Origin: Pirellula sp.
Lineage (GTDB): Bacteria; Planctomycetota; Planctomycetia; Pirellulales; Pirellulaceae
Assembly (NCBI GenBank): GCA_025459245.1
Contig: JALOQZ010000003.1
Coordinates: 1-44,296 of the forward strand
Length of the DNA stretch: 44,296 nucleotides
Direction: 5' to 3'
Of the stretch, positions 8,484 through 18,317 are shown piece after piece (within the stretch, counting starts at the first letter, position 1; each line of letters starts with the position of its first letter). Both the position numbers and the translations under genes were made by a program. The notes beneath the pieces were generated by a model. The model saw nothing but the letters and a program-made list of their open reading frames with translations, searched no databases and was not told the origin of the DNA.

Positions 8484-8943
8484 CTTGGTCGGACGCCACT
8501 CTTCGGCGTTCCGAGATTCTCTCCGAGTTGGGTCTAGGAGATTTCAATACACCGAAATCGGGTTTTCCCTCCCGGATGCCCAAGCCACCGAAGCTTGAAT
8601 CAGTTGATGGAGCTAAGTGACATCACTGGTCTGTCGCGATGGGATTTCGAATCTTGAAAAAGAGGCCGATGATCTCTCGCTCACGCGTCGGGTTGGGATA
8701 GTCATCTGGTGATGAAAGACTTCGTTCGCCATCCATTCACGTCCAACCTGCTTGCTACCTCACCTAATCGCTCCTCTGTTGCATGCGAATAGGAGCGAGT
8801 TGTCTGAAGGTCTGTCGTTACCGGATGTAAGATCGACCGAAAGAAGTAGTCGGTGCATCTTCTTGCTCGCATGCGGCTCTCTGGCCGCCATTTTGCGTCC
8901 CCTCGAGCGATAGGCTTGCAGGGAATTACCCCCGCATGACCGA
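8484..8943. other. Gene-free stretch with one likely dispersed repeat fragment
   Basis: No convincing gene is seen. A minus-strand open frame at 8702-9091 has an irregular Cys/Arg-rich composition and overlaps the more plausible small membrane-protein gene, so it is not called. The segment 8671-8697 (GATCTCTCGCTCACGCGTCG and following) resembles, from memory, a short repeat scattered in Pirellula-group intergenic DNA. Only this copy is visible here, so the assignment is weak. Confidence 0.4.
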
Positions 8944-9285
8944 TCAAACCCAAAGTCCTCCGAATCCGCCTAAACAACGAATCGCATAAAGGACGGACGC
9001 AATGGGAACGTAAAGGACCAGAACGAACAGCAAAGTCCTGCTGGTGAAACTTCTTTGTGAAAACACTAGTACATACATAACAGCGACGCATAAGACTGCG
9101 AGAGGGTCTGATTGGTTGAGCAAATACCTCAAGTAGTCATAAACCGAGAACGCGAAAAAACCGAGAAGCCCGTCTATGCTGCTCGAATAGGATGGTTCTA
9201 TTGCAAACAGAATCAAGCTGGGTGCGTGGATAGCAATGGCAGCCGCGCAAATGACAAGAAGCGGTTGCATCGCCTTGGTGCTCAT
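8944..9285 (-). CDS. Small putative polytopic membrane protein
   Basis: The frame encodes 113 residues from ATG, strongly hydrophobic, with three to four likely membrane spans at roughly residues 7-29, 38-56, 61-78 and 85-106. It ends in 'LGGFGGLWV'. Hydrophobic periodicity separated by short polar loops argues for a real protein. No ribosome binding site is clear and the surroundings are repeat-rich, so a degraded or orphan gene remains possible. No family is recognised. Confidence 0.5.
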   Translation of the reverse strand: MSTKAMQPLLVICAAAIAIHAPSLILFAIEPSYSSSIDGLLGFFAFSVYDYLRYLLNQSDPLAVLCVAVMYVLVFSQRSFTSRTLLFVLVLYVPIASVLYAIRCLGGFGGLWV

Positions 9286-9299
9286 TGGCTTCTACGGGT

Positions 9300-9400
9300 T
9301 TCGTCCCTACCGGGACTTCGGGAAACGGGGGACCCAGGTCCCAGCGTTGAAACTCTAGGCTAGTTTCCGCCGTCCCTGCGGGGGGTAAAACCAAACGATC
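9300..9400. repeat. Degenerate hairpin-rich intergenic element
   Basis: This stretch holds the perfect short palindrome GTCCC-TACC-GGGAC (about 9305-9318), an imperfect inverted pair around 'CCCAGCGTTGAAACTCTAGG', and a second 'CCGTCCCTGCGGGGG' motif. The pattern resembles non-coding hairpin repeats of planctomycete genomes (from memory). It lies just upstream of the small membrane-protein ORF on the minus strand. Confidence 0.45.
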
Positions 9401-9443
9401 GAACAATATCCTAACCGAAGATGCGCCCCGTCGGTGCGAGTAC

Positions 9444-9567
9444 GCCTGGCGGCTGACTGTTAAACGGAGCGTAGGCCCGTCGGCTGACAGGTAGGCGGAG
9501 TGTACGCCTTGTGGCTGACTGTTTAACGAAGAGTATGACTGGCGGCAGAATGGTGAGCGAAGAGTAT
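9444..9567. repeat. Four tandem degenerate 31-bp repeats
   Basis: The units are 9444-9474, 9475-9505, 9506-9536 and 9537-9567, each exactly 31 bp. They share a G(C/A)C(C/T)-start, a central (C/T)GGCTGAC-like block and a CG(G/A)AG(C/A/T)GTA-like end. A partial unit follows at 9568. The copies differ at many positions yet keep the period, so the array is old or actively diverging. Frames through it are shadows of the repeat. Confidence 0.85.
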
Positions 9568-9757
9568 GCCTGGGTGAGGGGGAATCCAGCGAAATCCTCG
9601 TCGGCCAAGCTCTCATTTTGCTGATTTTTTTCTCAAAAAGCCTTCGCAGAATCCACCGGAAAAGCCCAAATCCATTTAGGATTGGACGCATGCGATTATC
9701 GCTCTATTCGCTACGTCCAGCGAATTCGGCACACACTACAACGAAGGCTTGCACGTC

Positions 9758-12700
9758 ATGAAGTTTCGCGCGATTGGGAAGAATGTACGTCTCCGTCCCG
9801 TCTTGGAAAGGCTTGAGCTTCGCCAGCTTCTCGCTGCCGATTTACCTTGGAACGCCCTCAGCCCATTCCATTCCCCATCCGGGATGCACCCATCTGGGCT
9901 GCAAGGTGAAGGTGAGGCAGCTCTCTACTATGTCGCTGGTAAAGAGATCATCCCTCTCGAAATCCATCCCACGAAGATCGCAATCGGTCTCGAATCTTCC
10001 ACGTCGCCTGAGTCCTTGCTGGATGGGAAGCTGGATTGGTCGCGCGGGGTCAATGGGCGTCTGCAAGTCTACGAATCGGAATCGTCCTATGATCCGTCGA
10101 TTCTTGAGCAACTTCGCTCGGCTGGGGGGGTGGAGTACACGACCCCAGTGTTTGTATCGGGGCAATCCGAAATGGTGTTGCTCGATGAGATTATTGTCGG
10201 CCTGAAGCCGAATCAAACCATCGAAAGCTTGTTGAGCGATAAGCCACAGCTTGAAGCGGTCTCGCTCATGTTCGGTACAACCGATCAGTACGTGCTCCGA
10301 GTGAAAGATAGTTTGGGAGTGAAGACGCTTCAGCAAGCCAATGCACTCTTGGCGGAGCCAGAGGTGGCTTGGGTCTCACCTAATTTCTATCAGAACTGGA
10401 AGAAGTTTTATTTCCCCAACGACCCATTGCTTGGTGAACAATGGCACTTGAATAACACCGGACAAGGTGGTGGGTTGATCGACGCGGATTCGGATGTCGT
10501 CGAGGCGTGGGATATCAATCGAGGAGGCTCTGCGAACCTCGTCATCGGAGTGATCGATGATGGCGTTCAAGGGACACACCAGGACATTCGGCCTTGGGTC
10601 AATACCGGTGAAGTCGCTGGAGATGGAATCGACAACGATGGGAATGGTTACGTCGATGACATCAACGGCTGGAACTTTGTATTCAACACGAATCAATCCC
10701 AGCCACAGAATCCTGGCGATGCGCACGGCACATCGGTCGCCGGCGTTGCTGCCGCACGCGGTAACAACGGTGAAGGGGTCGCAGGAGCGTCGTATAACTC
10801 TTCCGCTATCAGCATTCGGATGTTTGACGGAAGCAGCGTTGCCAGCGATGCGAGAATCGCACTGGCGCTGCGTTACGCTGCCGTCCATTCGGACATTGTA
10901 AATAACTCGTGGGGTGGTGGGGGAGTGAGCACCGCTATCAACACGGCGCTCGATTGGGGGGTGGTCAACGGGCGGGGAGGGCGAGGGACGTCTTATTTCT
11001 TTGCTACGGGAAATGACTTCAGCGCCTCCATTAGCTATCCAGCCAGCCAAGCGTTGGTGAACAATGGTGTCGTTGCGGTTGGAGCGACCAATAATCGGGG
11101 AACCCGTTCGAACTACAGCAACTACGGCCAGGGGACCGACTTTGTTACCCCGAGCAATGATACGCGATCCGGCTATTTAGCCATTCAAACCACCGACCGA
11201 ACGGGTGCAGCTGGGTATGCTGCAGGCGATTACACCGGCACAGGATCGACCGGGTTCGGTGGAACCTCTTCCGCCACCCCGCTCGCGACGGGTATCGCAG
11301 CGCTTGTGTTGGCGCAAGCCGAGAATCTCAATGTGAATTTGAATCCGGCGCAGCTGAAATCCTATTTGCGAAATACGACCGATCTGATCGGTGGTGTTTC
11401 TTATGACATTGTTTCTGGATTTCATCCGGAGTACGGGCAAGGTCGTTTGAACGCGTTCACCGCCGTTTCGGGAGTTGGAAAGCCTGAGATCTCTGTCGTC
11501 GACTCGTTGGTGGAATATCAATCGAGCAGCGCGTATGGCTTCGGCTCATTGTTTGTTGGGCAATCGGTTACCAAGACGTTCCGAATCCGCAATCAAGGTA
11601 CCGAGCCGCTTCAGTTAACCAGTCTCACGGTGCCCGCTCCGTTTAGCATCGTTTCAAACTTTGCTGATAGCAGTCTGGGAATCGGGGAATCGACGAATAT
11701 TACGCTGGCCTTTGCACCTGTAGCGGGTGGCAGTTTCAACGAAACCGCCGTCATCTCGTCCAACGATGCGAACGAAGGTGCTTTTTCGATCGTGCTGACA
11801 GGGACAGCGACGTTTGCTGACGTCGCGGGGAACATCTACGAAGATTTCGCGCGAGATTCGGTGAAGAGTCCATTCGATGGTGGAGTCGACGTAGGTGCGT
11901 TTGCTTATGTCGATGCCAACGATTCCGGTACATTTAACGCGGGGGAAACGCAAGCCTTCATTGATGCAACAGGAGCGTTCTACTTTGGTACGCTACCGAT
12001 CGGTACGCATATCATTCGCAGTAACTCCACTGGCTGGCAGTTGATATCCCCGGCGAATAATAGATACACCGTCACCATCGTTGATGAGACCAGCAACTTC
12101 CAAGGGCTTGAGTTCGGGTATCAAAAGAACTCCCGCGCCTATGCGAGGGTGTTCAACGACCGCGATTTGGATGGTGTGTTGGATGCCGGTGAGTTGCCGG
12201 AGTCAGGTTTGTTGATTTATACCGACACCAACTCGAACCAACGCTTTGAGCCTTCCTATTTCCAGAATTCGCCTGTACCTGTATTAGATTTGGAGACATC
12301 GGTATCGACGATTGTGGTTCCCGATAGTTTTACTATTCAGGATTTGAATGTCTCGATACGCATCACCCACACTTGGATGTCCGATATGATCGTGACCCTT
12401 GTGTCTCCATCGGGTGCTCGCGTGTTGTTGGCTAATCAAAGGGGAACAAGTCAAGACGGGTATATCAACACGATATTCGATGATGAAGCGACGGTCGCAA
12501 TCGGCGCTGGTACTTTCCCTTACACCGGTCGGTATCGTCCGGAGCAAAGCTTGACCGCGGTCGACGGGACCGATGCTAGGGGGACTTGGAGGTTGGAGGT
12601 ATTTGACGTTTTCGGTGCCGATGAGGGCGTCATTGAAGCTTGGTCATTAAACTTTGGTGGTACGGAAGTTGGAAAGCGTTCGAACGGCGATGGCTTTGTG

Positions 12701-15700
12701 GGCGTTGACGTACCTGGCGGTACGACACCTTTGCAACTGGAATTGAGTGGAACCTATGAATACACCGTTCCGAGCAACGGGGTTCGAAACGTAACGGGCT
12801 CCGCGAATCCAATCAATGGATTGTTGTTCGGGGTTATCAATGAGAACTTCCCGCCTACGAATCTCTTCTTGAGCAATTCGAGCGTGCCAGAGAATAGACC
12901 CATCGGCACAACCGTCGGACTGCTGACGACGCAAGACCCCAATACGCGCGACGTATTCACCTACAGCTTGGTGGCTGGCGGAGTCGACAACTCGCGATTT
13001 AGCATCGCTGGAAACGCGTTGCAAACGGGTGCGATATTCGATTATGAAACCAAGAATAGCTATTCGATTCGTGTTCGAAGCACGGATTCAGGTGGGTTGT
13101 TCACGGAACGAGATTTGGTGATTTCGGTTACGGATGTCAATGAAGCGGCGACGCGAATTTCCTTGAGCAACAACGTGCTACCGGAGAATGAGCCTGCACC
13201 CCGTTTCATTGGTACTTTGAGTACAGATGATCCCGATGCAGGAGATTCGGTGACGTTTGCTTTAGTTCCAGGTGCAGGTTCTGCGGATAACAGTCTTTTC
13301 CGGATTCAGGGAACGGCGTTGGAAGCGATTGTGTCGCTCGATTTCGAGGCAAGGCCCATTTATCGGATACGAGTCCGCGCAACGGACTTCGCTGGATTGA
13401 GCATCGACCAGCAATTCACGATTTTTGCGACCGATGTCAATGAAAGTCCGCAAGCCATTCAGATTAGCAATACGCAGATTCTCGAAAACCAACCAGCAGG
13501 AACGTCGATTGGCGATTTCACCGCGATCGATCCTGAAAACAATGTGATTCAATACGCGTTGGTAGCAGGAGATGGCAGCGAGGACAACGGTCGGTTCACG
13601 ATCGTCGGTCAGCAGCTTCGATCTGCGGAGCCGTTTGATTTTGAAACGGTCAAACGTTTGGCCATTCGGGTGCGAGCCACCGATGCGGGTGGTTTGAGTA
13701 TCGATCGAAACTTTGTCATCGGCACGTTGAATGTCAACGAGAACCCGACGCTTTTGGAGCTATCCAGCAACACGGTCGATGAGTTTCGACCGGTGGGTAC
13801 GATCGTAGGTTCGTTCACCACAACGGACCCGGATGTCGGCGACCGGTTTACCTATTCTTTGTTCGGTACAGCCTCCTTCCCCGATAACTTGCAATTCAAC
13901 ATCGTAGGGAATGAGATTCGAACCGCTAGCGTGTTCGATTTTGAGTCCAAGAGCCAGTATGTTGTTCAAGTTCGAACGACCGACTTGGGCGGTTTGTCGT
14001 ACTCCATCCCGTTGACCGTTCGCATTCGCGACGTGAATGATCCCCCGAGCGACATCGGTTTATCTTCTAATATCGTTGCAGAAAACTCCCCGATCGGACA
14101 AGTGATTGGGAAGTTTAATACGTTTGACCCCGACAGTGGTGATACGTTTGTTTACACGCTCGCGACAGGAACCGGTTCGGCCGATAACGGGTCGTTCAGC
14201 ATCGTGGGAGACGAGCTAAGAGCATCGGCTACGTTTAACTTTGAGGCGCGAAGTAGTTATTCGATTCGTGTTGCTAGTGTCGACTCATCTGGTAGTCGTA
14301 TCGAAAAGGTTTTTGCGATACGAGTTACTGACGCCCCAGAAGCGCCAACTACGCTGACACTCACTGGCGACCAATTCCCGGAGAACGCAAGTCCAGCTTA
14401 TTTGATCGGTAGCTTTTCTTCCGTCGATCCCGATGCTGGCGATACGCTGTCGTACTCCCTCGCGGTGGGATCGGGAGATAGTGATAACGGACTTTTTGAA
14501 GTGTCCGCGGCTGGGCAATTGAGAACGAAGTTGGGTGCTGCGTTCGACTTTGAGACCAAGTCCTCTTTCACGATTCGCGCTCGAGTGCAGGACAGCGCTG
14601 GTCTATCGCGAGAGGGTGCGTTCACGATCCGGCTTACCAATGTTAACGAGGCACCGCACTCGCTGGATTTAAGCTATTCTCTCAGCGAAAACATGCCAGC
14701 TGCGACGCAGCTCGGACAATTGGTAGCTCTCGATCCAGACACTCCCGACAGTCTGACCTTTACGTTGGTCACAGGTACGGGTAGTGATGACAACGGATTG
14801 TTTGCATTGACAGCCGCGGGGCAATTGCGATTGTTGTCACCGGCGGATTTCGAATCAAAGAGTTCCTATTCGATTCGTGCGCGAGCGACCGATGCTGCTG
14901 GTTTGTGGGTCGAGAGAGCGTTCGTACTGAGCGTTACCGATGTTCCGGAGGCACCGCTTTCGGTAAGTCTTTCTCCAAATATCTTGGTTGAAAACTCCGA
15001 AATCGGTGCAGTGATTGGTTCGTTGAATTCGGTGGATTCCGACGCGAACGAATCGTTTACTTATTCTTTTGTTCCTGGTGACGGTAGCGTTGACAACAAT
15101 CAGTTCGCAATTGTTGGAACGACCGTTCGTTCGTTGTTCGTGCCCAATTTTGAGGTAAAAGAGCAATATCAGATTCGCATTCGTTCGACGGATAAGGACG
15201 GGCTCTTCGTGGAGAGTCCCTTCGTCATCTCGGTTGTGGATGTGAACGAATCGCCGAGCACGCTCGCATTGAGCGGTAATTTGCTCGCTGAGAACTCGCC
15301 TGCCTTGAGCTTGGTAGGTCGATTCAGCGCTTTGGATCCGGACCGCAATGATACGCTCACGTTTCAGTTTGTCTCCGGATCTGGTGATCTGAGCAATTCC
15401 TTGTTCGAGATTCGTGGCGACGAATTGATCGCAAAGGATCCGTTCGATTTCGAAACGGCACCCGTTCATACCGTACGCGTTGCGGTGCGCGATGCTGGTG
15501 GATTGCAAATCGAGCAATCGTTTACGATTTTGATTCAAGACGTCAACGAGGCGCCAACACCTCCCGTGCTTTCGACCGCGAGCATCGCCGAGAATCGTCC
15601 TGCGGGGAGTGTTGTGGGCCGTCTTTCGTCGAGCGATGAGGACTTTAATGATCCGCCCCGTTTTGAGCTGGTGAGCGGTTTTGGTGATGCTGCAGAGTTT

Positions 15701-18310
15701 GCCGTTTCCAACGGCGAGTTGCTCGCTATGAACTCCTTCGACTTTGAATCCAAGAGCAGCTACGTGTTGGCAGTTCGTGCCATGGATCGATCTGGAGACG
15801 GACCAACCTCGACCTTTACTATCTCGGTTTCCGATGTGAATGAAGCGCCGACAGCTATTGTGTTAGCGAGCAACGAGGTGGATGAGAACGTGTCGATTCC
15901 TTGGTCATTTGGGCCTCTTTCGCACAATGACCCCGATACGAGCGATGTGTTGACATGGTCGCTGGCTTCGGGGAGTGGCGATGCAGACAACGGTCGATTC
16001 GAGATTGTCTCGGGAGAATTACGGCTTATCACTTCGCCTGACTTCGAATCGCAGAGTCAGTACCTCGTTCGTTTGAGGGCTGAAGATCTCGGAGGATTGT
16101 TCGTCGAGCAGAGCTTTGTTCTCGGGGTTCGGAACGTCGAAGAATTGCCGGTTGATCTGGCACTTTCCAACGTGTCGCTTCCAGAAAGCAACGCGACAGA
16201 TCGCGTCGTAGGTGTTCTTTCGGCCACGGATCCAGATGGGTTGCCTATTGAATTTTTGCTTGATTCGGGATTTGCAGACGCTTCGAGTTTTATGATTCAA
16301 GGCAACGAGTTGAGGCTCGTAACAGCGACGGACTTTGAATCGGACGAAAATTACACGATTGGTGTGATTGCTCGCGATGCAGCGGGAAATGAGATCGAGC
16401 AAACCTACTTGATTTCCATTACCGATATTGAAGAGGCTCCCACATCGATCGCCTTGAGTCGAGCGTCTGTGCCAGAGAATTTCCCGATCGACGCACCGAT
16501 TGGTGTCTTCTCTACTGTTGACTCCGATCGCAACGAATCGTTTACTTATTCCCTTTTGAGTGCAGCTCAATACGGTCTTTACATTGTCGGCGATCAACTC
16601 TTCGCCGGTGCAAATCTCGATTATGAATCGTTGGCTTCGACATCTGGAGCCATTTCGCTGACGGTTCGCGCGACCGATTCAGCCAATTTGTTCGTCGATC
16701 AGACAATCACGTTGCAAGTTCTCGATATCAATGAAGCTCCGACTCGAATCGTATTGAGTCATTCAGAGACATTTGAAAACAACGCGATTCCGAGCGAGAT
16801 CGGGGTGTTAAGCACCGATGATCCGGATGCGTTTACCGTCCCAACCCTCTATAGTCTGGTACCTGGGGATGGAAGCGTGGACAACGCCCGTTTTGAAATT
16901 CTGGGCGATCGGTTGCTGTTGATCGAATCCACTGACTTCGAGCAGTCGAGAGCGTTGCAAGTACGGATTCGGGCGACCGATGAGCAAGGTGCGTTTGTTG
17001 AGCAAACCTTCTCCATCGGAGTCGTGAATCAAAACGAGACCCCATTCAATCTTCAGCTGTCGAACACCACTTTAGCGGAAGGGCCGGTTGTGGGGCGACT
17101 GGTGGGCTTGCTATCGGCTACCGAGCCGGACGGCAGTCCATTGACCTATGTCCTACCGGTTGGCGAAGAGGACAACGAAGCATTTGGAATCGTTGGCAAT
17201 CAACTCCGATTGATCGGTGAAGCCAACTTTGAAGTCCAGTCTTCGTACACTGTTGTTGTTCGTGCTGTTGACCCCGAGGGGCTTTTCACCGAAGCGACAT
17301 TTGCAATTTCGATTACCGATGTTGACGAAGCACCTGTGGGGTTGTCACTTAGCAATGGCTTCATCGATGAAAATGTTGCGATTGGATCTGTGGTTGGACA
17401 GTTCACGACAAACGATCCCGACTTGGGTGAAACATTTAGCTATGCCATTTTGAGTATTGATGGCGACGCTAGCGATACCAGCTTTGTGATTGTCGGCGAT
17501 GAATTGCGTACCAATTCGCGCATGAACTTCGAAACTCAAAGCGGATATCTACTGCGAATACAAACGACCGATAGCGCAGGTCTGCAGTTTGACCGCTTGA
17601 TTCGAGTTGAATTGAATGATCTGGTTGAGTTGCCACCGCAAGCGTCCAATGACAGTGGTCGCACAGCCATCGGGCTCATGATGGTCATGTCGGTCCTCTC
17701 GAACGATATGGATCCGGACGGACTGATCGAACCGGCGACTGTGGAGATTGTCGGATTGCCGGTGCGAGGAACCGCAAGGGTTATGTCAGACGGGCGAATC
17801 GAATACACGCCGTCCATCAATACCCAAGTCGGATCTGTGTTTACCGATTCCTTCACCTATCGAGTACGCGATAATCAGGACGAGTGGAGCAATGTTGCGA
17901 CGGCCAATATCACCGTCGATTCTGCGTTCTACAATCGCCAGAACCCATTTGATGTCGATGCGGATGGTTCGGTATCACCATTGGACGTGCTCGTGCTCGT
18001 GAACGAAATCAACGTGTCTGGCAGTCGTGTTCTGCCAAGACCCGTTCCATTCTCTGCCCCGTACATCGATCCTACCAATGATGGGGTCCTCGATCCGCTC
18101 GATGTTTTGCAAGTTGTGAATTACCTGAACAACTTGCGTGACTTAGGGCCTGGACCGGAGGGGGAAAGCGATGCGACTGAGTCATCCATGGGGGCGGAAA
18201 GTGCCGCAGACGTGGACATGATCTACAGCCAATGGGATGATATCGGTATCGCCGCTTTATCAGGGGCCGGTGAGACGGATGTGATAAGACGATTGCGAGG
18301 AAGAAGATAG
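9758..18310 (+). CDS. Giant secreted subtilisin-like protease with P-domain, 16 cadherin-like repeats and dockerin
   Basis: The product is 2850 residues from the ATG at 9758; a TTG three codons upstream is also in frame. The N-terminus carries the planctomycete export-type motif 'LERLELRQLLAAD'. A peptidase S8 domain (about 220-575) has Asp267 in VIDDGV, His323 in HGTSVAG, Asn419 in ATGND and Ser504 in GGTSSATP, so the triad is intact. An ASPM/HYDIN-like Ig domain (586-686), an SdrD-B-like segment (687-790) and a proprotein-convertase P-domain (846-966) follow. Sixteen ~100-residue cadherin-like repeats span about 1031-2626, each with an 'LSNxxxxEN' start, DPD and 'VNEAP' linkers. Next come a VCBS/Big-like domain ('VLSNDMDPDG') and a type I dockerin (about 2727-2795, 'DVDADGSVSPLDVLVLV'). 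The tail is acidic, ending RRLRGRR. It is probably exported and surface-associated with Ca2+-stiffened repeats. Its substrate is unknown. Confidence 0.93.
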   Translation: MKFRAIGKNVRLRPVLERLELRQLLAADLPWNALSPFHSPSGMHPSGLQGEGEAALYYVAGKEIIPLEIHPTKIAIGLESSTSPESLLDGKLDWSRGVNGRLQVYESESSYDPSILEQLRSAGGVEYTTPVFVSGQSEMVLLDEIIVGLKPNQTIESLLSDKPQLEAVSLMFGTTDQYVLRVKDSLGVKTLQQANALLAEPEVAWVSPNFYQNWKKFYFPNDPLLGEQWHLNNTGQGGGLIDADSDVVEAWDINRGGSANLVIGVIDDGVQGTHQDIRPWVNTGEVAGDGIDNDGNGYVDDINGWNFVFNTNQSQPQNPGDAHGTSVAGVAAARGNNGEGVAGASYNSSAISIRMFDGSSVASDARIALALRYAAVHSDIVNNSWGGGGVSTAINTALDWGVVNGRGGRGTSYFFATGNDFSASISYPASQALVNNGVVAVGATNNRGTRSNYSNYGQGTDFVTPSNDTRSGYLAIQTTDRTGAAGYAAGDYTGTGSTGFGGTSSATPLATGIAALVLAQAENLNVNLNPAQLKSYLRNTTDLIGGVSYDIVSGFHPEYGQGRLNAFTAVSGVGKPEISVVDSLVEYQSSSAYGFGSLFVGQSVTKTFRIRNQGTEPLQLTSLTVPAPFSIVSNFADSSLGIGESTNITLAFAPVAGGSFNETAVISSNDANEGAFSIVLTGTATFADVAGNIYEDFARDSVKSPFDGGVDVGAFAYVDANDSGTFNAGETQAFIDATGAFYFGTLPIGTHIIRSNSTGWQLISPANNRYTVTIVDETSNFQGLEFGYQKNSRAYARVFNDRDLDGVLDAGELPESGLLIYTDTNSNQRFEPSYFQNSPVPVLDLETSVSTIVVPDSFTIQDLNVSIRITHTWMSDMIVTLVSPSGARVLLANQRGTSQDGYINTIFDDEATVAIGAGTFPYTGRYRPEQSLTAVDGTDARGTWRLEVFDVFGADEGVIEAWSLNFGGTEVGKRSNGDGFVGVDVPGGTTPLQLELSGTYEYTVPSNGVRNVTGSANPINGLLFGVINENFPPTNLFLSNSSVPENRPIGTTVGLLTTQDPNTRDVFTYSLVAGGVDNSRFSIAGNALQTGAIFDYETKNSYSIRVRSTDSGGLFTERDLVISVTDVNEAATRISLSNNVLPENEPAPRFIGTLSTDDPDAGDSVTFALVPGAGSADNSLFRIQGTALEAIVSLDFEARPIYRIRVRATDFAGLSIDQQFTIFATDVNESPQAIQISNTQILENQPAGTSIGDFTAIDPENNVIQYALVAGDGSEDNGRFTIVGQQLRSAEPFDFETVKRLAIRVRATDAGGLSIDRNFVIGTLNVNENPTLLELSSNTVDEFRPVGTIVGSFTTTDPDVGDRFTYSLFGTASFPDNLQFNIVGNEIRTASVFDFESKSQYVVQVRTTDLGGLSYSIPLTVRIRDVNDPPSDIGLSSNIVAENSPIGQVIGKFNTFDPDSGDTFVYTLATGTGSADNGSFSIVGDELRASATFNFEARSSYSIRVASVDSSGSRIEKVFAIRVTDAPEAPTTLTLTGDQFPENASPAYLIGSFSSVDPDAGDTLSYSLAVGSGDSDNGLFEVSAAGQLRTKLGAAFDFETKSSFTIRARVQDSAGLSREGAFTIRLTNVNEAPHSLDLSYSLSENMPAATQLGQLVALDPDTPDSLTFTLVTGTGSDDNGLFALTAAGQLRLLSPADFESKSSYSIRARATDAAGLWVERAFVLSVTDVPEAPLSVSLSPNILVENSEIGAVIGSLNSVDSDANESFTYSFVPGDGSVDNNQFAIVGTTVRSLFVPNFEVKEQYQIRIRSTDKDGLFVESPFVISVVDVNESPSTLALSGNLLAENSPALSLVGRFSALDPDRNDTLTFQFVSGSGDLSNSLFEIRGDELIAKDPFDFETAPVHTVRVAVRDAGGLQIEQSFTILIQDVNEAPTPPVLSTASIAENRPAGSVVGRLSSSDEDFNDPPRFELVSGFGDAAEFAVSNGELLAMNSFDFESKSSYVLAVRAMDRSGDGPTSTFTISVSDVNEAPTAIVLASNEVDENVSIPWSFGPLSHNDPDTSDVLTWSLASGSGDADNGRFEIVSGELRLITSPDFESQSQYLVRLRAEDLGGLFVEQSFVLGVRNVEELPVDLALSNVSLPESNATDRVVGVLSATDPDGLPIEFLLDSGFADASSFMIQGNELRLVTATDFESDENYTIGVIARDAAGNEIEQTYLISITDIEEAPTSIALSRASVPENFPIDAPIGVFSTVDSDRNESFTYSLLSAAQYGLYIVGDQLFAGANLDYESLASTSGAISLTVRATDSANLFVDQTITLQVLDINEAPTRIVLSHSETFENNAIPSEIGVLSTDDPDAFTVPTLYSLVPGDGSVDNARFEILGDRLLLIESTDFEQSRALQVRIRATDEQGAFVEQTFSIGVVNQNETPFNLQLSNTTLAEGPVVGRLVGLLSATEPDGSPLTYVLPVGEEDNEAFGIVGNQLRLIGEANFEVQSSYTVVVRAVDPEGLFTEATFAISITDVDEAPVGLSLSNGFIDENVAIGSVVGQFTTNDPDLGETFSYAILSIDGDASDTSFVIVGDELRTNSRMNFETQSGYLLRIQTTDSAGLQFDRLIRVELNDLVELPPQASNDSGRTAIGLMMVMSVLSNDMDPDGLIEPATVEIVGLPVRGTARVMSDGRIEYTPSINTQVGSVFTDSFTYRVRDNQDEWSNVATANITVDSAFYNRQNPFDVDADGSVSPLDVLVLVNEINVSGSRVLPRPVPFSAPYIDPTNDGVLDPLDVLQVVNYLNNLRDLGPGPEGESDATESSMGAESAADVDMIYSQWDDIGIAALSGAGETDVIRRLRGRR

Positions 18311-18317
18311 GTTGTCG

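Larger units (their letters stand above)
9286..9757. other. Intergenic region before the giant gene
   Basis: The 472 bp contain the hairpin-rich element and the 31-bp array annotated separately, then about 190 bp of unique sequence leading to the giant gene. No promoter matching both consensus boxes was seen in the unique part, and no additional gene is supported. Confidence 0.5.

Noticed and set aside
8702-9091. 129-codon minus-strand frame rich in Cys and Arg
   Set aside because: It overlaps the more plausible hydrophobic ORF and has no motif.
9137-9691. Minus-strand frame of 184 codons through the 31-bp repeats
   Set aside because: Its length comes from the repeat period and its sequence repeats with the units; there is no protein-like character.
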